This document shows positions 10,551 through 23,400 of a stretch of DNA of 64,000 nucleotides, piece by piece. Position numbers and translations under genes: made by a program. The stretch is from Larix kaempferi (Eukaryota > Streptophyta > Pinopsida > Pinales > Pinaceae). A model generated the notes under the pieces. It was not told the DNA's origin and ran no database searches. It was given only the letters and a program-made list of their open reading frames with translations. Location: positions 1,798,001 through 1,862,000 of the forward strand of contig BSBM01001445.1 of NCBI GenBank assembly GCA_027924585.1, written 5' to 3'. Each line of letters begins with the position of its first letter. Position 1 is the stretch's first letter.

Positions 10551-12190
10551 TCCATTATTCGTGTATATGCTGGTCATATAATGAGGCCATCTCTCAACTG
10601 CAGAAAGTGCTTAGAATAAAAGGACATCTTAGGGCCAAGGTTTTGCATCTTTCATGGACTCACCTATACGAGTTTTCCTTCCTCACGGGCCTGACCTTCA
10701 CATGACATACGGCTCTTTCACCTCATAGAGTCTAGTTTCGTAAACGATGAATGAATAACAAACACTTCTTGACAGATGTGCTAATAATACATAGTTAGTA
10801 TATTTATTTTAATTATATATACTTCAACTAATTCAGTTATTTCTTGGTAATTGTAGTTCTTATCACGATATGAAGTTCAACTATTGACTATTGCTCATAA
10901 CAAGCACAAGGCGTCCGGCTGATAGGGTTTGAACAATTTTATAAAATGTTTCAAGTATTTTACTTGAGATTTGAAGATTTGTGACTGTTAGGTTTAATCT
11001 CAGGGTGCAAATCTCCTGTCACGGGCAATTTCGCCATTAATATCCATCCCTTCTGGCGGATGGATGTAACCCCATTTCAGTCCTCGCAAAACCAATTCCT
11101 TCCTTCTCGCCCGTGCTGTTCAGAGGAAATATATTCAACTCTGCCGAAAAGGTAAGCAGTGAACCCTGGGACCCGAAATAATGACGATGATAAAAGAGAT
11201 TAAGATGCTTTTTCCTTTCATGGCTTCCGAGATTTGTGATAGAGACTACAGAAGTGCGTTCGCATAGTTAACGACATTATTCTCTTTGGTTTGACAGTTG
11301 CGACGAGATTCCACTTCTTTTTGACTTTAAAGCCCCAAGAGCTTTGATTGCCTTGCTGAGCTTTTGCCATGGCAGCTGCTGTGCTAATTGTACTGGATAT
11401 ATGAAACAATCCGGAAGACTTTTGAGATGCTTCCTGATGCCTCCAAATTTCTTCGGTTCTGGAATCGAGATTTTTACAGAGATAGTGATGGCACGCTGTG
11501 TTTTCATCGTTCATCGTTCGTAGAATCAATCAATGGGCTGGTGGTAGGCACAGGCCAGGAATAGACTGCTCAGTGTCAGAATTTCAATAGTAGCAATAAA
11601 AGCTCCCCACCTTTCATCATATGGATTTGTATAATATATGCTTAACTACCCCCACACAAATTCTGTGTATATCATCTAATATATTAATTGTTGCTCAACA
11701 GTTGCGTTCACCTTTTGAAAAGAATGCCAGTATACTATTCTAAGTTATACTGTTTTCATTTTCAGCCATCAATTTATTATGTAATTTACACTACATCATG
11801 TTTTAGTTAAGTTTAATTATCTGGAACAAGTAATTTAAGCCATAAGCAAATTCACAAGCTTGAATCATAGTTGTTATTCTCATCCAGTCACTTTTTCCTT
11901 TTGCTATGATGAATTTAGGAGAGAAAATATTAAAAAACAGTAAAGAAAAAGTGTGTTCTCAACTTCTTATTAAGTGCCATGATGAGTGTCTCTTGCTATG
12001 ACTATTTTAAATATAAAAAAACAAAAACAAAGGTTTATGTTGTAAATTCATTATTATATATAAATGGGAGATTAAATGGAAATTATTGATGTTATAATAT
12101 ATTGTTTTGGATTATAATTAATTTTAGTATTGGTTTATTATAATGTTATACTAATTGTAATTTTAAGATTAGATTATTATAATATGGGAA
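10551..12190. other. unassigned sequence with possible exon remnants
   Basis: I recognise no transposon domain here. The part from 10980 to 11550 is richer in G and C than its surroundings. On the plus strand a donor-like CCGAAAAG|GTAAGC lies at about 11150. On the minus strand a 103-codon open frame (11529-11218) contains MAKAQQGNQSSWGFKVKKKW near its middle. I do not recognise the product. It may be a remnant of a host gene or simply unique DNA. The rest is AT-rich. Confidence 0.35.
11870..12062 (+). repeat. diverged direct repeat, left copy
   Basis: Three blocks are shared in the same order and orientation with 13680-13885: CAGTCACTTTTTC near 11886, then CCATGATGAGTGTCTCTTGCTA near 11977 against CCATGTTGACTGTCTCTCGCTA, then a TTTATGTTGTAAATTCA block near 12033. 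The two copies flank the LINE fragment at 12195-12818 and are too diverged for a recent event. Confidence 0.6.
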
Positions 12191-12194
12191 ATTA

Positions 12195-12818
12195 GAGACT
12201 TCTTAGAAATTGCTTTAAATTCAAGTCAAAATCAACTAGGCTTCAAGCGGAGTTGGTGTAAAGATATGATGGTTTGGTTAGACCATTGAGGCATTGATGA
12301 AAATGACATTTTACAGAATATGATAATGTAAAAAATATTATTACCTTTAAGTTTAAAGAGAAATTGTGGTGCGGGGAAAATTTAGCGGTTAAGAGAAAAC
12401 TAAGATATTATAAGGAGGTCATTATCCTAAATGTGGAAGATGAGAAATATCTCCCTAAATATAGAAACGATTAGAACGAACTCCCATGAGCTTCATAGCT
12501 AAATTGGGCATTGATCTATTTTCAAAACTCAATGGGCAGAAAGGGTTTGTCATCTTTGTGAGTCTTTGAGCATTGAGGATGAAAATCACTTTCTCTTATA
12601 GTGCCCTGCTTACACCCACATTAGATATGAGTTTCATAGTATTTGCCACAATACAAACCTTGCTAACCTCTTAACTTGTCAAAACTATAGTGAGCTTGGA
12701 AAGCTTCTTACCAAGCTTTTTAAGCATAGGAACAAAAGTTTCAAGCAAACCAAGTAATAACTTTCTTAAACTCCGAGAGACCAAAGTTGGTTTCATCATC
12801 ATCATCATCATCTTAATG
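12195..12818 (+). mobile_element. 5'-truncated LINE (non-L1 family), copy 1
   Basis: About 600 bp of LINE 3' end matches the reverse complement of 15060-14440 closely. It encodes the C-terminal text ENHFLL-CPAYTHIRYEF and LTCQNYSELGKLLTKLFKH, a terminal Cys/His segment after RT. The copy ends in a (CAT)n-like tail at 12797-12818. Stops break the frame. It was probably truncated on insertion, as is usual for LINEs. Confidence 0.85.
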
Positions 12819-13140
12819 TTAAATTTATTGTATTGATTTATTGATAAATAATAACATTTCATTTTGTAAACTTAATAAAATTAGAGATATTCAATGTGTG
12901 TAAAGATAACTTGAGTATTAAAAAAGGATGATATAAAAATGTTTTTGGGTTAAATTTTTATACGAAATTATAGAAGAGGATATTCTTCAAAATATCCATG
13001 ATATCAAAGGCATTATCACAACTAATTTTAAAAAAACATATAATGCCATAAATATATAGAAAATAAGAAAAAAGTTATAAAGAGATCACTAACTCTAAGT
13101 TAGTTAAAGGTCTAAAACTATCTTTATTGTATTGTTACTT

Positions 13141-13440
13141 TAATGAATAAAATCAACATTACTAAAATTTAATGAATAAAATCAACATTACTAAAATAGA
13201 AGTACCATTGAAAAAATAATGTGTAGTATCTTGGGAAGAACCTACTCCTATCAGCATAAGATTGACAGAAAGAATGAAGTGTACTCACTAATAGTAAAAG
13301 CCATGTTTTATGACAGTAAATGTCATAAGCCATGTTTTATGACGGTAAAAGCCATGTTTTATGACAGTAAAAGCTACATCTGCTATCTGCTACTGGTATG
13401 CTTTATAACAGTATAAATCACGCTTTATAGCAGCGTGTAA
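13141..13440 (+). repeat. small tandem repeats
   Basis: A 28-base segment starting AATGAATAAAATCAACATTA is perfectly duplicated at 29-bp spacing (13141-13197). Shortly after, GCCATGTTTTATGAC occurs at 13300, 13329 and 13351, and diverged versions (ATGCTTTATAACAG, ACGCTTTATAGCAG) follow up to 13430. Some units include TGTCATAA, which can pair with TTATGACA. Confidence 0.8.
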
Positions 13441-13679
13441 TATCTCCAACATCTCTGTAGTAAACAAAGTAAAGATTAAAAACTGTAGTCCAAACAATGG
13501 ACGATTTTAACTGTTGAAGCAATCATTAACAGAATCAGATGATATATCTTTGACCATATGAGATGATATAATATTTGACGAGATCGTCATTTAGACTACC
13601 TTTATATGAACTACCACACTACACAGTTTAAATACTGAATATAATTATGTAAAACTGATAATTTAAGGCTGATATTTGT

Positions 13680-13885
13680 TGTCATACAATGTCCTTACAG
13701 TCACTTTTTCTTTTTTCTCAAGTTGTTGGACCTATGATGAATTTCTGAGAGAATATCCAAAAAGTTTGCTTTCTATTTTTATTACGAGCCATGTTGACTG
13801 TCTCTCGCTACGGCCATGGCAAGTATATGAAAAATGGAGATTATGTATAATTTATGTTGTCAATTCAGTATTGATATTTAGATGC
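13680..13885 (+). repeat. diverged direct repeat, right copy
   Basis: This is the partner of 11870-12062, sharing blocks beginning CAGTCACTTTTTC, CCATGTTGACTGTCTCTCGC and TTTATGTTGTCAATTCA. The segment between the copies carries LINE copy 1. Confidence 0.6.
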
Positions 13886-14439
13886 GACATCAAGTAAAGA
13901 AGATTGCTACTCATTAAAAGTTAAATGCTACATATTGTTATATACTACACGACGCAACGATTGCTGGCTTTGCATGTTCTTCTCTGCGACTGTCAGAATT
14001 CTCTTTATACAAATTGAATATAAAATAACACTGCTGTACTGCACCGAAAAAGGATTGTTGTATATGGTTGTTATTATAATTATATGAGCAAGTTGATGCG
14101 AGATCGATGCCTATAGCATGTTAACATAAACTATTTTCTTTTTCATTATTAAAATTTATTTTATTAAGGTAAAAGATTTTTTTTTAATTTTTAGTATATA
14201 TTTATCTTTTAATTAACAAATTCTCTTTCTAAAAGTTTAGAATTGAAATTGTTCTTATTTAACCAAAGGTTTTGATTATTTGTTTTTAAACATTTTTAAC
14301 AGTGCTGCATAATGATTAAAACTTAAAATTGAAGTTGGTTGTCAACTCATAATTTTAAATATTTTATGTATTTTTAAAAGTTAAATTATTATTATTAATA
14401 AATTTTGAGGTTCTATATATATATATGATGAGTCTATTG
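13886..14439. other. AT-rich sequence without recognisable features
   Basis: The stretch shows long A/T runs and a (TA)n at about 14416-14427. I see no coding or repeat structure beyond that. Confidence 0.5.
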
Positions 14440-17255
14440 AGATCAACTTTTGTCTATTAGACTTTAAGAAGGTTATTACTTGGTTTGCTTAAATTTTTGT
14501 TCATATGCTCAAATAACTTGGTAAGAAACTTTCCAAGCTGAGTATAGTTTTGGCAAGTTAGGAGGTTAGCAAGATTTGTATTGTAGAAAATACTATGATA
14601 CCCATATCTAATGTGGGTGTAAGCACGGCACTCTAGGAGAAAGTGATTTTCATCATCAACGCCCATAGACTCACAAAGATGGAAAACCTTTTCTACCCAC
14701 GGAGTTTTGGGAATAGATCAACGTCTTGTTTCGCTATGAAGTTGATGGGAGTTCGTTCTAATCTTGGCTATATTAATTTTCTTCTTTGACCTAGTTACTA
14801 TCGAGAGATATTTATGATCTTCTAAATTAGGGTTAATGACCTCCTTATAGTATCTTAGTTTTCTCTTAACCACTAAATTTTCTTCACACCACAATTTTTC
14901 TTTAAACTTAAAGGTAATAATATTTTTGACATTATCGATATTCTATAAAGTGTCATTTTCATCAATGCCCCAATAGTCTAACCAAGCCATTGTATCTTTA
15001 CACCAACTCTGCCTGAGGCGTAGTTGGTTTTGACTTGAATTTAAAGCAATTTTAGGAGGTCTCTCATTTCCCATGTTATTTATCTTGTGCTTGTACATCA
15101 GGTACCTATGCATAGCCATGCTTTCGATGGGGGAAAGACCCACTTCTATGAGGAGAATAGGATAAGATGTATTGCTTTTAATTTTGAGGTTATAATCCTA
15201 TGAACCACTTCTGGATTTGCTCAATCTTTCTCCAAGATTCTCTAGAAATGTTGCACCCCCATACTTCACAACCGTATAAGATAATAGGAATAACAATAGT
15301 TTCAAAGATGAACTTTTTTTATTCCACATGACCAGGCTGGTTGATTTACAATTATTTTCAAGACCAAAATAAGTTTTACATCCTCCATTAATCATTTTCT
15401 CAATGCTATGGTTCCGATTGAGCTTGTGATAAATATCAATTCCAAGATATTTGTAAGAAGTCACTTCCTCCAGTTTACTGTTATCACAAATAAAATTTGC
15501 GCAGATGTCTTTCTTAGATTTTATAATCATAACTTTTCTCTTGTTAGTGTTAACAGTCATACCCATGTTAGAGAAGAAATATTTGAGAATTCGTAATTGT
15601 TTATCGAGATCAAAGGGACACCTTGCCATAAGAACAATATTATCAACATAAAGAAGGAGGATGACAACTATCATAGTTAAGATCGTGTTGGCACAACCTG
15701 CTTCTTCTAAAAATCTTTCTAGTTTATCGATGTAAATGCCAAAAAGGGTAGGGGAGAGGGGGAAACCTTGCTTAACTCCAATTTTACACTTTATATCCAT
15801 TGACCATCCCTCGTTATTGTTAAATTTGGAAATGACCTTTTCGTATAACCTTATCGCGGCAGCTCTCAACTCAAAAGGAACATTAAGCTCCTATAGCCTA
15901 TTCCACAGGTTATTTCTAGGCATTGTATCAAAAGTTTTCCTAAAGTCCATAAAGAAACAAAAAAGGTCAAACTTATTATTACGACATTCCTCTACAATGA
16001 TCCTAAGCGTAATGAGGTGGTATGTGGTTGAATGATTCCTTCTAAAACTTGCTTGGCCTTTAGCCTACTTGCCTTCCATTTATAGCCATTCGTTGATCTT
16101 CTTTTTTAAGATAATACAATATAACTTGGCTAGGAAAGGGCTAATCATAATGGTCCGATAATTAGAGGGTTATTTTTATTGCCACTTTTGAAAATAGGAA
16201 TAATGAGGCTCTGAGTCCAAGGTGTAGGGAAACGTTTCCTGACCGCTAGATTAAAGAATTTGTGGATGTGCGAGATGAGGAAAAGCCACCCAATTTTTAA
16301 GATTTCTACTTGGTAGTCTTCAATATCTTTGGATTTTCCATTTGCTAAGTGTTTAAGCCCGAAATCTATGTCTTCTAACGAGAAAAAAAATTTCGTTGTA
16401 AGAAGGGTTTGAATGTTATCTCTGATATCCGGGGATTCGTAAAGCTTTTTAAGATAGGAATTCCAATCTTTTAAAGCAATCTTACTATCTTCTTTTGTTT
16501 TGCGAGTTAGAATTTGCCTCTAGAATTTCTTAGGATCCACCCTGGAGAAGTATAAGAGATTTTCTTGTCGTTTACTAAGATAGTGCAGGCCTTTTTTTCT
16601 TCTAATTAGAGTTTTGTAGTGATTTATCTTGTATATTTTTATCGATTTTGCAATAGCTTACTTAATTTCTTTCCTCGCATTCTTACACTCTTGATCATAC
16701 CAACGATTGGTTCTATTATCCCTCTTTTTAAATGAGACTTTAATAGAGAACTTGCTAATGGATGATGAGAGGGTTGTAGTAAATTTATGGTAGAGATTTT
16801 CTATATTCTCCATACTAGATAAAGGAAACAAATCAAATTTTAAATTATGGAGAAAAATCTCGGTTTTATTTTTATCGAAGATTAGGTGCTTTTGGAAATG
16901 ATAGTTTTGCTCTTTGGGATCGCTATGCATGGCAATATTGATAGTTATAATTAAAGGCATGTGATTAGAGTCAGGATCATGGTCGTTTATGATGTCAAAA
17001 TCTATTAACTTGTAGCATAAAGGGGTATAAAAAATAACATAATCTACCACACAACTGCCAAGCCCGTGAATACAAGTGATCCGGCTAGAATTTGGCCATT
17101 CCGTTAGTCTATTGCTAATGATAAGATCTTGAGTACTACAAAAATAAACCAGCTCAGAACCAAATAAATTTCCACCTAGAGTTTCATAAATTCTTTTGTA
17201 CTTATTAGCTAGCTCAAGGTTTTTGTCTAACCAAAGAGGATTAGGATTGGGAATT
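14440..17255 (-). mobile_element. 5'-truncated LINE (non-L1 family), copy 2
   Basis: The minus strand runs from the second half of an AP-type endonuclease (17250-16950), through reverse transcriptase (about 16400-15200), to the same C-terminal Cys/His segment as copy 1 (14666-14457), and ends near 14440 beside CATCA and (TA)n. The right edge near 17255 is where homology stops abruptly in AT-rich DNA. Copies 1 and 2 belong to one family in opposite orientation. Confidence 0.88.
14457..17255 (-). pseudogene. LINE endonuclease-reverse transcriptase pseudogene
   Basis: The endonuclease remnant has LFGSELVYF and DLIISNR, GSCVVDYVIFYTPL, and SNHMPLIITI where SDHxPL is expected, so the catalytic-region aspartate reads asparagine. 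The RT block (15869-15198) has GVKQGFPLSPTLFGIYIDKL and then LLLYVDNIVLMA in place of the YxDD box, so the second catalytic aspartate is also asparagine. VTSYKYLGIDIY follows. The C-terminus (14666-14457) has DENHFLLECRAYTHIRYGYH. The longest open stretch is 223 codons. The text is unlike the plant L1 at 47-53 kb, so this is a different LINE clade that I cannot name from sequence alone. Confidence 0.85.
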
Positions 17256-19170
17256 CTTTATCATTAAAAAAAAATTAAATAACTATTATTATTAAATTTG
17301 AAGTTATATATATATATAATTATAATTTATAAATTGAAAAAAATTGTTATATATTTTTTGGAAAAATCTTAAATATTTTTTATCATAGTAAGTATATATA
17401 TATATTAATAATTTTAAAGACTGTATTGAATTGGCATGAGATGGTATCAATGTTATCTTAAGATATTATTATGACATTATTGTATGGGTATGACAAAGTA
17501 TCAATGTTATCTTTAGTATCAATGTTATCTTAAGATATCATTATGACATTATTGTATGGTTTATTGACTCAATAATGAGTTGAAACATAATTGGTGAAGA
17601 TTTATTTTTGTAAAGACTTTATTGGATGGACATGAGAAGGTACCAATCTTATCTTAACATAATATGTATCTTAAGATATCATTGTTAAATCCTAATATAT
17701 TAAGTGGATTTGAAAAGAGGTATAATTCTTATCCTAAGATGTTAGGTGGATATGATAAGTATCATTGTTGTGTTTATCAATTTAGTTAAGTTGTTATTAA
17801 GTTCAAATATGATGTGGGATAGAGACATATTTTATTATATTGAAATCGAAGAGAGTGAATTATTTTGAGGATTTTTTTTTAATAATTAATTATGGTTTTT
17901 ATTATAACTATTTATGCATTATATAAAATTGCATTTGTATTGTTGTTATTTTTTATCATAATTTGAATAAATAATAATGATTTATGATATAAGCTTTACT
18001 TAATGAAATTGTTATTTATTCTATGAGAACATGCATTGTTTTATTATTAAAGAAAAAAAAATATTTAATATAATTTATTTTCTTTTTTTCTTTCTTATTT
18101 TGAGAAATAAAAATAAAAATTATAAATAACAATTTCAAAAATAAATGAACATTACATTTATAATTTTATTTAAAAAGTCTCCATAAAATTAATTCATGCT
18201 AAACTCTTATATTTCTAAACTATAAATAACAATTCTCAATTATATATATTTTTTTTACAAATTATCATTGATTAACCAAATAAAAAAAGTTTATCAATTG
18301 ATTAACATGTCATAGTGACTATTGAAAATCAAAATATGTGATATTCAAATGTAATGCCAAGTGCCTCAACATGTATTAATTTCAAGATAAAAGGAGCTAA
18401 ACTTAATCGAATATGGATCTTGTCGTAGGAAATTGTTTCCTTGTCCATTCTTCCACTATGAAAATAATGCTAGTTTAACATCCTCCAACCTTTGTAGGAA
18501 ATATAATCATCATGTCGGTTTAATTCTTTGTATATCCAAGTGCATATAAAGGGAGTGAAATTTTGTTTCACCTCCATGATTTGATGATAAAGGGTTTCCA
18601 AGAATACTGTATTAAGAAAACAAGTAGCATTTACCCAGTTAATTAATAGTGCAAAATAACCATATATCTAAATACTTTGAAGATCTAGTTATTTATCTAG
18701 TCTATGAAGGATGACAAAAGAGTTGGGTTCAATCCAATTATTGGAATCGAGCCTAGTGTAACTTTGATTTTCATCAAATGAGTAGCCGATATAAATAGAA
18801 TAACTCCTCCCCCAAAGATAACTAGATCCCCGTGAAAAGAACTATTAAAATACCCCTATTTTTTTTTGTTTGGTCAACACACAACTCTTTAATAATTAGT
18901 GGGTCCTTTTCTTTGACTATTGTATTGTTTTGTTTCCTTCTAAGAAAAAAACATTTCATGCAAAACATGGAATGATGGAACTTATTTATTTATTCTAAAA
19001 ATCAAAGAACATTTTGGTAAGTACACTACCCAAGAGATAATACGAAGAAGAGCTTAATAAGAGTTCAAAGATTTACCCTCCCATGGTTTTCTTAAGAAAT
19101 CATCAAATGAATTACCTTTCCAAAGTATCCCTCCTCCAACCATACAAGAAACTTAGTTCCACACTTATTC
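17256..19170. other. AT-rich region with a short tandem duplication
   Basis: No coding sequence is recognised. GTATCAATGTTATCTTAAGATAT recurs at 17444 and 17516 (72-bp period), each followed by TATGACATTATTGTATGG; weaker copies of TATCTTAAGATATCATT continue to about 17690. From 17870 to 18300 the sequence is almost pure A/T. The part from 18700 on may continue the LINE fragment at 19180 but is too decayed to call. Confidence 0.5.
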
Positions 19171-19179
19171 ATCCCTTAA

Positions 19180-19720
19180 TCATATGGAACTTAGATTCAA
19201 CCTATTAATAAGTTCATTCCAGCATCTTTCATCTATATCTTTAAAACCTAATGACTGAGTAGTTGGGTTAGTAGTGTTACATAAAGAAAAGATACATTTA
19301 TATTGCAATGTATTAATCCTCCATTCACGCGTATTTGTAGGTTTACACACCCTACCAAACCCCCCTAACCTTAAATGTGTTAGTCCTCCATTCACATGTA
19401 TTTGTAGGTTTACACACCCTACCAAAGCCCCCTAACCTTAAATTGAAACCATTATTGACTCTCCAAGCTAGCAAATTATGAATCAAAGGAAAAGATTGTA
19501 CAAGAGCTTTCCATGGTATAGAAACAATGTTAATAGATTTAATTGGTTGTCTCGCCAATTTTTTAAAGGATATAGGAGACATAGTTTTTTCCCAATGGCT
19601 TGGTGCCAAAAACCTCCCCTTTTACCACACCATAGCATTTTAATAGCAACATATTTGTCAAAGAAATGGATATTATCTAAGCATAGCCTCCCTTTTCTTT
19701 AGGTTTTGTAATTTATTTCC
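19180..19720 (-). pseudogene. L1-type LINE ORF2 fragment
   Basis: The minus strand contains, in changing frames, DKYVAIKMLWCGK (19650 region), FWHQAIGKK, and then PWKALVQSFPLIHNLLAWRVNN. That is the segment between RT and the terminal zinc region in plant L1 elements. After LAWRVNNGFNLRLGGFG the text is a 67-bp tandem duplication (19311-19377 and 19378-19444, both with TCCTCCATTCAC and GGTTTACACACCCTACCAAA) that repeats the RLGGFGRVCKPTNT segment. No intact frame survives. Confidence 0.65.
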
Positions 19721-19972
19721 ATTTTATAAAAGGAATCTGATACCTTTCTTTATTTATAAACCATAAGAAACTAAAGAAAATTTACTTAATTCTTTCAATC
19801 ATACCCAGAAGGATATGTGCAAAAGAATGTCAATAGAAAAGTATGGTCCTTGACACTAATTTCAATAGTGTTAGTATTTCTCTAAGATAAAACCATCAAT
19901 TACACCCCACATTGGTCTTGTTTTCAACCTTTTCAAAAATCTAAGCCAAATCTAAGACTATAGTTAGGTTTG
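19721..19972. other. unassigned flank of gypsy element 2
   Basis: No feature is recognised. The last bases (gtttg) before the LTR are the candidate left target-site duplication. Confidence 0.4.
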
Positions 19973-20465
19973 TGATGTAGCCAATAAACTTTGATTCATT
20001 CACAATGTCTAAAAACCATGCAAACACATGAGAATGAAAAAAGAACTATCTTTTATTCCTTCTCCATCACTAACTATTACAATAAAAATTCAACCCCTTA
20101 TAACTACTATCTAAGATTTTCAAAAATGGCTAATTTTAGAAAAGTCTTGCATGACTCTAAGACTCGAACCAATAACAAAAATATAATTAGAGAAACACTA
20201 GTTTTCAACTCTCTTTTCTGATTAGATGCATAAAATAAGAGATAAGTTATAATTACAAATTTTAAAAATTCCCGAAAAACACTAAAACCCTAATTTGAGG
20301 CATTGTGTGAAGGAGTTTGGCCTTGAAAAAGTGTCAAAGTGAGGTCTGATTAGAAGGATTTGATCAGTCGCTACAATGGAATCTTTGAGATGCAACTTCG
20401 TATTAAATTTCATCCCAAAAGGATAACCGAGTAAAAATTTATGACCCTTGGAAATCACTAGATCA
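19973..20465 (-). repeat. 3' LTR of gypsy element 2
   Basis: Aligned end to end with 25068-25560. Both begin TGATGTAG-CAATAAA and include AAAAACCATGCAAACACATGAGAA and TTATTCCTTCTCCATCACTAACTATTACAAT. The chromodomain frame runs into this LTR. Confidence 0.93.
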
Positions 20466-23400
20466 TTATCCTCTAGTTGAAAAGAAGGCAACTCCTGCAA
20501 GTTACTATATTCAAACTGTTGCCACTTAACAAGATCTAGGTTCAGCAAGTCCCCCTCTGTAATCCATGTACTCTCTACTAGTACTAAGCCTTTCCATTGG
20601 AACAAATGTCAATTGTATTGACCTTCAACGAGTATGAAGGGTCTTCTTCTCTAAAATATGCACAATATTTTCCCTTTTCTTTCTTGGAATGGCCTATTGC
20701 CTACCCACCTCGACCTCATTGTCATCACCTGGATCGTCCACATGGAATATATATACATAATAAATGTTAAGCATATGGGAAATATTGAGAATAGCTGGTA
20801 AATCAACCTTATAAGCATTATTGTTAATTTTCTGGAGAATATTGCAAGGACCAATTTTCTTATACTTCAATTTGTGGTAGGTTCCTCTAGGAAACTATTA
20901 TTTCTATAAATAAACCATCACCAAATCACCTTCATTGAATACCTGATGTCGTCTATGAGCATCTTTTATAATTTTTTCTGCTTATTATTGTCCTAGAGCT
21001 CTTGTCTCACTTGTTGCTGCAATTGTTGAATGTGTTCTGCAAATAATTCTATTCCCAAGCGGTCGCTGCACCAAATATAGGACACCCATAGGATTTATAC
21101 TTTAAACAAACTAATATGGATATTTACCTATAGATATATTCATTGAATTATTGTAGGAAAATTATGCGTGAGGTAAATCCAAATCCCAATGCTTGGGATT
21201 CTCTCAAACAATGCTCTGTAACAGGTTTCTCAAACTATGATTTACTATCTTGATTTACCCATCTATTTGGGGGTGATAGGCACTGCTGGACTATAATTTA
21301 GCCATCATTTACTTCGATAAAGTCTTCCAAAAACGAAACAAGAACCAAGTATCTCTATATTCGAGATAAGAGTTTTTGGAATACCGTGCAATCTGACAAT
21401 TTCTAAAAAAAACAATCTTGGCACCCTTGATGCATCACTAGTTTGCTTGCAAGAAAAAAAATGAGCCATTTTAGAGAACCTATCAACAACCACAAAAATA
21501 TAATCATCACCTCCATGTGTGTTTGGGATCCCCAAGACAATGTCCATGCTCACATATGTCCATGGGTCTGTGGGCACTAGTAGTGGCATGTCCAACCCTC
21601 TATGGTGTGAGTGCCCTTTGTCCATTTGACCAATTCTACACCATGCCACATAGCTGGTTATATCATTTTTCATTTCGACCAATAATAATTATCTTCAATT
21701 AAGGATATCGTCTTATCATTTCCAAAATGTCCTTCCAAGCAACTACTATGAAGTTCTCTGATATTATTTTCTCTCATAGAACCAATTAGAATGCATAGTT
21801 GTTTTCCTTTGAAGAGGTATCCATACTGCATTAAATATTCACCTTGAATAAGATCCATGTTCCTAGCGATTGGATTCTTCAACCATTCCACAACCTCCCA
21901 AAAATTGTTATCAAAGACATAGAGATGCTTCAATGTAGCAAACCCAATTACTTGATTTTCCATCGTTGTAAAAAGAACAGTGCGCCAATTCAAAGCATCT
22001 GTAACCTGATTTTAGTTTCTTGATTTGTGCTCCAGAACAAAGTTGTATCCTTGTAAGAAAGAGACCCATTTTGCATGTCTATTGTTCAATTTATTTTGGG
22101 TGTCTACATATTTTGATGTAATGTGATCAGTAAATAACACAAACTCATTCGATACTAAATAATGCCTCCAATGTCACAATGCTTGCACAATTGCATAAAA
22201 TTCGACATCATATGTGGAGTAGTTCTTTCTTGCCTCATTCAACTTTTCATTGAGAAATGCAATTGGTCTACCTACTTGGCTAAGTATAGCTCCAATGCCT
22301 ACATGTGAAGCATCACAATTTACCTCAAACACTTTATCAAAATATGGTAACACTAATATAGATTCCTTAGTTACCTTATTCTTTAGAAACTTAAGAATTT
22401 CCTCAGCTTCATTGGTCCACTTGAATTACGTTCCTTTGGTGAAATATGTTATGGGTGCTACAATACTGCAAAAATTTCGAATAATTTTTTACTAAAGGTG
22501 GTCAGCCCATGAAAAATTCTTACCTATGTTATACTCCTAGGATTGGGCCACTCCAAAATTGCTCTGAATTCTTTGAATCCATATTGACTCCTGCTGAGAT
22601 GAAAAAACCTAGAAATACCAAACTTTCTTGCAAGAACCTACATTTTTTTAGGTTTTCATAAAGATGATGTTTTCTCAACGTATCCAATATAATATTTAAA
22701 TGCTACAAGTGATCTTATTTGTTGTTACTAAAAACTAGGATTTCATCAAAATAAATGACAACAAACTTACCAATATAAGGTTGAAGAACAATATTCATCA
22801 ACTGCATAAAGGTACTAGGTGCATTAGACAACCCAAATGGAATTACCATCCATTCATATAGTCCATCCCTGGTCTTGAAGGAAATTTTCCATTTATCCCC
22901 TTCACGAATCTCGATATGGTTGTATCTACTTCACAAATCAATTTTACTAAAATATTTAGCTTTGGCTAGCACATCCATCATGTCATCCAAGCACGGCATA
23001 GGAAACCAATATTTGATGGTAATTTTATTGATTTCTCTGATATCTATGCACATCTTCCACGTATATTTCTTTTTGGAGTCAACAACGATGGTACAACATA
23101 GGGAATCATTCTTTCTCTTACCACACCTTTCTTTATAAGCTCTATTACTTGTCGGTTTAGCTCTGCATGTTGTGTAGGACTCATCCTATAGGCTTCTTAA
23201 TTAGGTAAATATGGTCCTGGGATTAAATCAATGTGATGTTGAATATCCATCTTTGAACAAAGACCATTAGGTAATTAATTAGGGATAACATCAACATATT
23301 CTTCTAGTACCTTGGCCACTTCAGTAGGAAGCGATATGTCTTCCCCGAATCCTTTTTGCACTATTAATGCATAGAAGAATCCTATTTCCTTCATTTCCTT

